From UMGS1696 sp964457685 (GTDB taxonomy: Bacteria > Bacillota > Clostridia > Oscillospirales > CAG-272): a DNA stretch of 27,335 nt. Positions within the stretch are counted from its first letter, which is position 1. The number at the start of each line of letters is the position of its first letter. The notes beneath the pieces were generated by a model that had not been told where the DNA came from, made no database searches, and was given only the letters and a program-made list of their open reading frames with translations. The DNA lies in assembly GCA_964457685.1 (NCBI GenBank), contig CAYWFS010000026.1, forward strand, positions 1 through 27,335. The letters are read 5' to 3'. The position numbers and the translations under genes were made by a program. Shown here piece by piece: positions 22,001 to 27,335 of this stretch.

Positions 22001-22785
22001 AATCCAACTTTCGTCGGAGGGATTATTACGGAATTTGATGAGTCTTTCGANNNNNNNNNNNNNNNNNNNNNNNNNNNNNNNNNNNNNNNNNNNNNNNNNN
22101 NNNNNNNNNNNNNNNNNNNNNNNNNNNNNNNNNNNNNNNNNNNNNNNNNNCGTTCAATCCAACTTTCGTCGGAGGGATTATTACGGAATTTGATGAGTCT
22201 TTCGATGTCTTCGGTCTTGATGTAGCCGTTCTTTGCGGCAACCTCTGCGATATGATCGAAGTCGGTAAGGCTGATATTCTTGAGGTTAGCTTCTTTAAGT
22301 CTGTCGAGACCTTTCTGCATACCGTAGGTGAATATGGAGGCGATACCGAGAACCTCCGCACCTGCTTCTCTGAGGGCATCGGCAACTTCGATAACGCTAC
22401 CGCCTGTGGAGATGAGGTCTTCGATGATAACAACCTTCTGACCTGCTTCGAGCTTACCCTCGATACGGTTCTGTCTGCCGTGATCCTTATTACCGGAGCG
22501 AACGTAACCCATGGGCATACCGAGAATATGAGCTGTGATAGCCGCATGAGCGATACCTGCTGTGGATGTTCCCATAAGAACTTCAGCTTCGGGATAATGC
22601 TCACGAACAACCTCCGCAAGTGCGTTTTCAACATCGCATCTTACTTCGGGAGCGGTGAGAGTGAGTCTGTTGTCGCAATATACGGGGGATTTGATCCCGC
22701 TTGCCCAGGTAAAGGGTTCTTCGGGACGGAAGAATACGGCTTTGATTTTAAGAAGATCTTCTGCGATAAGTGTTTTTGTATCCAT
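21989..22785 (-). CDS. pyrE: Orotate phosphoribosyltransferase, interrupted only by a false scaffold gap
   Basis: Joins orotate to PRPP to make OMP. The visible part contains SGIKSPVYCDNR, MGTSTAGIAHA and the PRPP motif VIIEDLISTGGS (~119-130). The 100-N run at 22051-22150 falls near the 3' end. Because the 55 bases on both sides are identical, removing the Ns and one copy gives a continuous frame that ends ...ESWIERA-stop at 21989, for 213 residues, a normal length. The gene is therefore probably intact and not a pseudogene. AAAGGA lies 10 bases before the ATG at 22785. It follows pyrF by 22 bases. Its last codons form one arm of a repeat hairpin. Confidence 0.9.
22051..22150. other. 100-N scaffold gap inside pyrE, probably a false gap
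   Basis: Bases 21996-22050 and 22151-22205 are the same 55-base sequence, so the flanking contigs overlap. Collapsing the overlap restores the pyrE reading frame, which independently supports the artefact explanation. Confidence 0.9.
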
Positions 22786-22807
22786 TTTTATTATATCCTT
22801 TCGTTCA

Positions 22808-23506
22808 TTAACCTACAAAATCGGCAAGGCATCTTTCGTATGCTGCTACGGGGTTCTCTGCTGCTGTGATAGGTCTGCCTACCACGATGTAGTTACTTCC
22901 AAGCTCACGAGCCATAGCGGGGGTAGTAACTCTGGACTGGTCACCCTTTTCGCTGTCGGCGAATCTGATACCGGGAGTTACTGTCATAAAGCCCTCTCCG
23001 CATCTTCCGTGAACCGCTGTGGATTCAAGGGGAGAGCATACAACGCCGTCAAGTCCTGCTTTCTTTGCGTTTTCGGCATAGTGCATTACGACTTCCTCGA
23101 TTTTTTCGTTTATGAGGAGGTCACGGTGCATTATTTCCTCGCTTGTGGAGGTAAGCTGAGTAACGGCAATGAGGAGAGGTCTTGTTCCGTCGGGTCTGGT
23201 AAGTCCTTCGAGAGCGGCTTCCATCATGGGAATAGCACCGCCTGCGTGGAGGTTACACATATCAACGTCGAGTCTCGAGAGAACAGCCATTGATTTTTTT
23301 ACGGTGTTCGGGATGTCGTGGAGCTTGAGGTCGAGGAATATTTTATGTCCTCTTTCCTTTATTTCACGAACAATCTGCGGTCCTTCCGCATAGAAAAGCT
23401 CCATTCCGATCTTAACAAAAGGCTTTTTGCCGGTGAATTTGTCAAGAAAGCTTATACAGTCGTCCTTACCTGCAAAGTCGCAGGCGATTATAACGTCACG
23501 TTCCAT
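22808..23506 (-). CDS. pyrF: Orotidine-5'-phosphate decarboxylase
   Basis: Encodes 232 residues, normal for the bacterial type I enzyme, which decarboxylates OMP to UMP. The N-terminal strand has DVIIACDFAG. The catalytic Asp-Lys array DLKLHDIPNT (59-68) is intact, as are the phosphate-binding TPGIRF and VVGRPIT segments near the C-terminus. Its ATG overlaps the pyrD stop by one base (TGATG), so translation is coupled to pyrD. pyrE follows after 22 bases. Confidence 0.97.
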   Translation of the reverse strand: MERDVIIACDFAGKDDCISFLDKFTGKKPFVKIGMELFYAEGPQIVREIKERGHKIFLDLKLHDIPNTVKKSMAVLSRLDVDMCNLHAGGAIPMMEAALEGLTRPDGTRPLLIAVTQLTSTSEEIMHRDLLINEKIEEVVMHYAENAKKAGLDGVVCSPLESTAVHGRCGEGFMTVTPGIRFADSEKGDQSRVTTPAMARELGSNYIVVGRPITAAENPVAAYERCLADFVG

Positions 23507-24417
23507 CAGTGTACTCCTCCTATTATTTCATCAAGCTTTGTTATGCCGTATTTTTCCATTACAACGGGTAAATCGTTTATGATATTTCTGCAAGCGTAGG
23601 GTTCTACAAGGTTTGCCGCACCTACTTCGACAGCGGACGCACCGGCAAGCATGAACTCGATAACGTCCTCTGCGGATGCTATACCGCCCATACCTACTAT
23701 CGGTATTTTAACGGCTTCGTACACCTGGTAAACCATTCTTACGGCAACGGGCTTTACCGCAGGACCCGAATATCCGCCTGCTTTGTTTGCAAGTATGGGT
23801 TTTCTTCTTTTAAGGTCTATCTTCATGCCGAAAAGGGTGTTTATGAGGGATACACCGTCAGCTCCTGCCGCTTCACAAGCCTTTGCAATCTCCGTGATGT
23901 CGGTTACATTGGGAGAAAGCTTTATGATAAGCGGTTTTTTTGTTACCTTACGAACGGCGGCTGTAACCTTTGCTGCGTTTTCGGCATTTGTACCGAAGGC
24001 CATTCCTCCGCCGTGTACATTCGGGCAGGAGATGTTGACTTCAAACCAGCCTATATCGTTTTCGGAATCAAGCTTTTCGACTGTCGAAACGTATTCGTCA
24101 ACGGAAAATCCGCTTACGTTCATCATGATGGGCTTACGGAAGCATTTTCTAAGCTCGGGAAGCTCATGTGAGAGAACCTTATCGACACCGGGGTTCTGGA
24201 GACCTACGGAGTTGAGCATACCTGCGTCACATTCCGCAATTCTCGGTGTGGGATTACCGAATCTTGCCTCAGCGGTCGTACCCTTTACGGATATTGAGCC
24301 GAGGATATTTATGTCGTAAAACTGTGCGAACTCATAGCCGTAACCGAAAGTACCGCTTGCCGGGATTACGGGATTATCAAGCTCCACTCCGCACAGAGTT
24401 GTCTTTGTATCTGTCAT
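23506..24417 (-). CDS. pyrD: Dihydroorotate dehydrogenase, class 1B catalytic subunit
   Basis: Encodes 303 residues from the ATG at 24417. It oxidises dihydroorotate to orotate with FMN. The start NPVIPASGTFGYGYEF, FGNPTPRI and GMLNSVGLQNPG resemble B. subtilis PyrD (class 1B). NISCPN carries the class 1 catalytic-base cysteine (C131), and the FMN phosphate site is GMGGIASAEDV. I prefer the ATG at 24417, with AAGG 5 bases before it, over a GTG two codons earlier. Class 1B enzymes normally pair with the iron-sulfur/FAD subunit PyrK, usually encoded next door. Here carB lies directly upstream and pyrF downstream, so pyrK must lie elsewhere if present. Confidence 0.95.
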   Translation of the reverse strand: MTDTKTTLCGVELDNPVIPASGTFGYGYEFAQFYDINILGSISVKGTTAEARFGNPTPRIAECDAGMLNSVGLQNPGVDKVLSHELPELRKCFRKPIMMNVSGFSVDEYVSTVEKLDSENDIGWFEVNISCPNVHGGGMAFGTNAENAAKVTAAVRKVTKKPLIIKLSPNVTDITEIAKACEAAGADGVSLINTLFGMKIDLKRRKPILANKAGGYSGPAVKPVAVRMVYQVYEAVKIPIVGMGGIASAEDVIEFMLAGASAVEVGAANLVEPYACRNIINDLPVVMEKYGITKLDEIIGGVH

Positions 24418-24428
24418 TTTCACCTTAA

Positions 24429-27335
24429 TTATGCGTCTATTGTCGAAATACCGAGAGTGGTTTCTTCAAGTACATCGAGAAGTACCTTTACGGTATCGAG
24501 AGACGTGAACATTGTGATGTTGTTTTCGGTAGCACAGCGTCTGATTTCGTGACCGTCTGAGATACCGCCGGACGAATTTGTATCACGGGTGTTGATAACG
24601 TATGTAACATAGCCCTGTCTGATAGCGTCGAGGATTTCGTTGCTTCCGTCGCTTATCTTGCTTACCGCATGAGTACGGATGCCGTTTTCCTTGAGGTATT
24701 TTGCGGTTCCCTCTGTTGCCTGAATATTGAAGCCCATGTTGTAGAAGCGTCTGATGAGGGGAAGTGCTTCTTCCTTATCCTTATCCGCAATTGTTGCAAG
24801 GACTGTACCGTAGTTTGTAACGCTCATTCCGCTTGCTTTAAGTGCCTTATACAATGCACGAGTGAGCTTATCGTCGTAACCTATAGCTTCACCTGTGGAC
24901 TTCATTTCGGGGGAGAGGTATGCGTCAAGTCCTCTGAGCTTGGAGAAGGAGAATGCGGGAACCTTAACGTACCAACGCTTCTTTTCTTCGGGATATATCT
25001 TGTCAAAGCCCTGCTCACGGAGAGACTTGCCGAGGATAACTCTTGTAGCTATATCAGCAAGGCTGTACCCGGTAGCCTTTGAAAGGAACGGAACTGTTCT
25101 GGAGGAACGGGGGTTAACCTCGATGATATACACGTTTTCGTCCTTGTCAACGATAAACTGGATATTGTAGAGACCTACGATACCTATACCGAGACCGAGA
25201 CGGCGTGTGTAATCGAGAATTGTTTCCTTTGTCTTTTCGCTTATGCTGAATGAGGGGTATACGCTGATGGAGTCACCGCTGTGGATACCTGTACGTTCAA
25301 CAAGCTCCATGATACCGGGAACGAATACGTCCTTACCGTCACAGATAGCGTCAACCTCGACTTCCTTACCTGCGATATACTTATCTACAAGTACGGGTTT
25401 GTCTTCGTCTATTTCAACCGCTGTTCTGAGGTATACTCTGAGCTGTTCTTCGTCTGCAACTATCTGCATTGCACGACCGCCGAGAACGAATGAGGGACGA
25501 ACAAGTACGGGGTAGCCTATTTCGGCAGCGGCCTTTACACCGTCTTCAATCTTTGTAACTGCCTTACCCTGCGGCTGAGGAATGTTAAGCTCGTGGAGAA
25601 CCTTTTCAAAGAGGTCACGGTTTTCGGCACGGTCGATAGCTTCGCAGTCGGTACCGATTATCTTTACCCCTCTCTTATTGAGTGCGTCGGAGAGGTTTAT
25701 GGCAGTCTGACCGCCGAGAGAAGCGATAACACCCACGGGATTTTCGAGGTGGATGATGTTCATTACGTCCTCTACGCAAAGGGGTTCAAAGTAGAGCTTA
25801 TCGGAGCAGGTGTAGTCGGTGGAAACTGTTTCGGGGTTATTGTTTATGATGATTGCTTCGTAGCCGGAGTTTTTGATAGTGGTTACGGCATGAACGGTGG
25901 AGTAGTCGAACTCAACACCCTGACCGATTCTGATAGGACCGGAGCCGAGAACGATTATCTTCTGCTTATCGGAAACTACGGACTCGTTTTCAGCTTCGTA
26001 TGTGGAGTAGAAGTAGGGTACATAGCTTTCGTGTTCCGCCGCACATGAGTCTATCATCTTATATACGGGGAAAATGTCTCTCTTTTTACGGAAGTTCCAG
26101 ATGTCGATGGAGTTCATTCCCCAGAGCTTTGCGATAAATTCATCGGAGAAGCCCATTCTCTTAGCCTTGAGAAGAATACCTGCGTCACCTATATGCTCTT
26201 TAAGCTCGTTTTCCATAGCTATGATGTTCTTTATCTTTTCGAGGAAGAGCATATCTATCTTTGTGGCATCGTATATCATACCGAGGTCTGCCTGACGTCT
26301 GATAAGCTCCGCTATAGCGTAGTATCTGTCGTCGGTAGCGTCCTTGATATATTCGAGAAGAGCGTCGTCTGCGAAATCGTCGAACTTCTTCATGTAGAGG
26401 TGGTTTACGCCGATTTCAAGAGAACGTGCGGCTTTGAGAAGGCTTTCCTCGATGGTTCTGCCTATGCTCATTACCTCGCCTGTTGCTTTCATCTGAGTGG
26501 AGAGCTTATTGTTTGCGGAGGAGAACTTATCGAACGGGAAACGAGGCATCTTTGTTACAACGTAGTCGATGGTGGGTTCGCAAGCCGCAGGAGCTGTTGC
26601 AAGCATGATTTCGTCAAGGTGCATACCGACAGCGATTTTTGCACTTACTCTTGCTATCGGGAAGCCGCTCGCCTTACTTGCAAGTGCGGAGGAACGGGAA
26701 ACTCTCGGGTTAACTTCGATTACATAATAATTGAAGGAAAGGGGGTCGAGAGCAAACTGTACGTTACAGCCGCCTTCTATCTTCAATGCACGGATTATTT
26801 TGAGGGCACTGTCACGGAGCATCTGCGTTTCCTTATTTGTAAGGGTCTGGCAGGGGCATACAACAACGGAGTCGCCTGTGTGGATACCTACGGGGTCTAC
26901 GTTTTCCATGTTACAGATAGCGATTGCGGTATCGTTTGCGTCACGCATTACCTCAAATTCTATCTCCTTGTAGCCCTTTATGCTCTTTTCGACAAGAACC
27001 TGATGTACGGGAGAAAGCTCGAGGGCTCCTCTGAGTACTTCGGCACATTCCTCGGGATCATCCGCAAAGCCGCCGCCTGTACCGCCGAGCGTGAATGCGG
27101 GACGAAGAACAACGGGATAACCGATTTCTTCAGCCGCTTTAAGTCCGTCCTCAAGGGATTCTGCGATTCTGGAGCTTACTACCGGCTCACCGATTTCTTC
27201 GCAAAGCTCCTTGAAAAGCTCTCTGTCCTCCGCACGCTCGATACTTACACTGCTTGTACCGAGAAGCTCTGTCTTGCATTCACGGAGTATTCCCTTTTTC
27301 TCAAGCTGCATTGCAAGGTTAAGACCTGTCTGACC
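24429..27335 (-). CDS. carB: Carbamoyl-phosphate synthase large subunit, N-terminus outside window
   Basis: 968 residues are visible. The frame is open to the window edge and begins GQTGLNLAMQLEKKG, about 100 residues into the protein, so the true start lies beyond 27335; the ATG at 27311 is internal. It makes carbamoyl phosphate from bicarbonate, ATP and ammonia supplied by CarA. Both ATP-grasp halves are present: RPAFTLGGTGGG with EVNPRVSRSSALASKA, and RPSFVLGGRAM with EVNPRSSRTVPFLSKATG. The second half starts at IIVLGSGPIRIGQGVEFDYS. The C-terminal ~130 residues are the allosteric MGS-like domain. The stop is 11 bases before pyrD. The visible part has no frameshift. Confidence 0.97.
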   Translation of the reverse strand, partial: GQTGLNLAMQLEKKGILRECKTELLGTSSVSIERAEDRELFKELCEEIGEPVVSSRIAESLEDGLKAAEEIGYPVVLRPAFTLGGTGGGFADDPEECAEVLRGALELSPVHQVLVEKSIKGYKEIEFEVMRDANDTAIAICNMENVDPVGIHTGDSVVVCPCQTLTNKETQMLRDSALKIIRALKIEGGCNVQFALDPLSFNYYVIEVNPRVSRSSALASKASGFPIARVSAKIAVGMHLDEIMLATAPAACEPTIDYVVTKMPRFPFDKFSSANNKLSTQMKATGEVMSIGRTIEESLLKAARSLEIGVNHLYMKKFDDFADDALLEYIKDATDDRYYAIAELIRRQADLGMIYDATKIDMLFLEKIKNIIAMENELKEHIGDAGILLKAKRMGFSDEFIAKLWGMNSIDIWNFRKKRDIFPVYKMIDSCAAEHESYVPYFYSTYEAENESVVSDKQKIIVLGSGPIRIGQGVEFDYSTVHAVTTIKNSGYEAIIINNNPETVSTDYTCSDKLYFEPLCVEDVMNIIHLENPVGVIASLGGQTAINLSDALNKRGVKIIGTDCEAIDRAENRDLFEKVLHELNIPQPQGKAVTKIEDGVKAAAEIGYPVLVRPSFVLGGRAMQIVADEEQLRVYLRTAVEIDEDKPVLVDKYIAGKEVEVDAICDGKDVFVPGIMELVERTGIHSGDSISVYPSFSISEKTKETILDYTRRLGLGIGIVGLYNIQFIVDKDENVYIIEVNPRSSRTVPFLSKATGYSLADIATRVILGKSLREQGFDKIYPEEKKRWYVKVPAFSFSKLRGLDAYLSPEMKSTGEAIGYDDKLTRALYKALKASGMSVTNYGTVLATIADKDKEEALPLIRRFYNMGFNIQATEGTAKYLKENGIRTHAVSKISDGSNEILDAIRQGYVTYVINTRDTNSSGGISDGHEIRRCATENNITMFTSLDTVKVLLDVLEETTLGISTIDA

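Noticed and set aside
21989..22785. pyrE as a pseudogene or truncated gene
   Set aside because: Collapsing the duplicated overlap restores an uninterrupted 213-residue frame with all motifs.

Overview
The window looks like part of a Clostridia (Firmicutes) chromosome, most likely from the Ruminococcaceae/Oscillospiraceae. The evidence is the S10 ribosomal operon with AGGAGG-type ribosome binding sites, the Firmicute-specific yybS-like/gdpP/rplI/dnaB block, a class 1B pyrD, TelA and TepA-type ClpP families, and sigma-A promoters. The species cannot be fixed from sequence alone. Two 100-N runs are scaffold joins. Each is flanked by the same 55 bases on both sides, so the neighbouring contigs almost certainly overlap and nothing real is missing.

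Layout. (1) 1-4025, minus strand: start of the S10 operon, rpsJ-rplC-rplD-rplW-rplB-rpsS-rplV-(rpsC), with a strong promoter, a structured ~250-nt leader and an unusual 314-nt structured spacer between rpsJ and rplC. (2) 4184-9277, plus strand: a four-gene operon of an unknown polytopic membrane protein, a TelA-family protein, a secreted/anchored TPM-domain protein and an ABC-F ATPase. It ends at a bidirectional terminator. (3) 9333-16178, minus strand: yybS-like membrane gene, gdpP (c-di-AMP phosphodiesterase), rplI, dnaB and dxs. (4) 16205-19470, minus strand: an amino-acid ABC importer (binding lipoprotein, permease, ATPase). Two ARG-box-like sites overlap its promoter, which suggests arginine or another basic amino acid. 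The binding protein appears circularly permuted. A tandem array of structured repeats and a terminator hairpin separate it from the permease. (5) 19581-20264, plus strand: a ClpP-like protease of TepA type. (6) 20416-27335, minus strand: pyrimidine biosynthesis genes carB (5' end outside the window), pyrD, pyrF, pyrE and, after a repeat-rich spacer with its own candidate promoter, pyrB. pyrB carries the zinc-binding tail of PyrI at its C-terminus.

The most distinctive element is a dispersed two-hairpin repeat family. It occurs directly at the stop codons of three unrelated genes (binding protein, clpP-like, pyrE). Its outer stem arms differ in sequence between loci yet stay complementary, which is compensatory change expected of a selected nucleic-acid structure. 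Other points worth attention are the permuted binding protein, the rpsJ-rplC RNA with a duplicated rpsJ tail that offers alternative pairings, and the PyrB-PyrI zinc-tail fusion.
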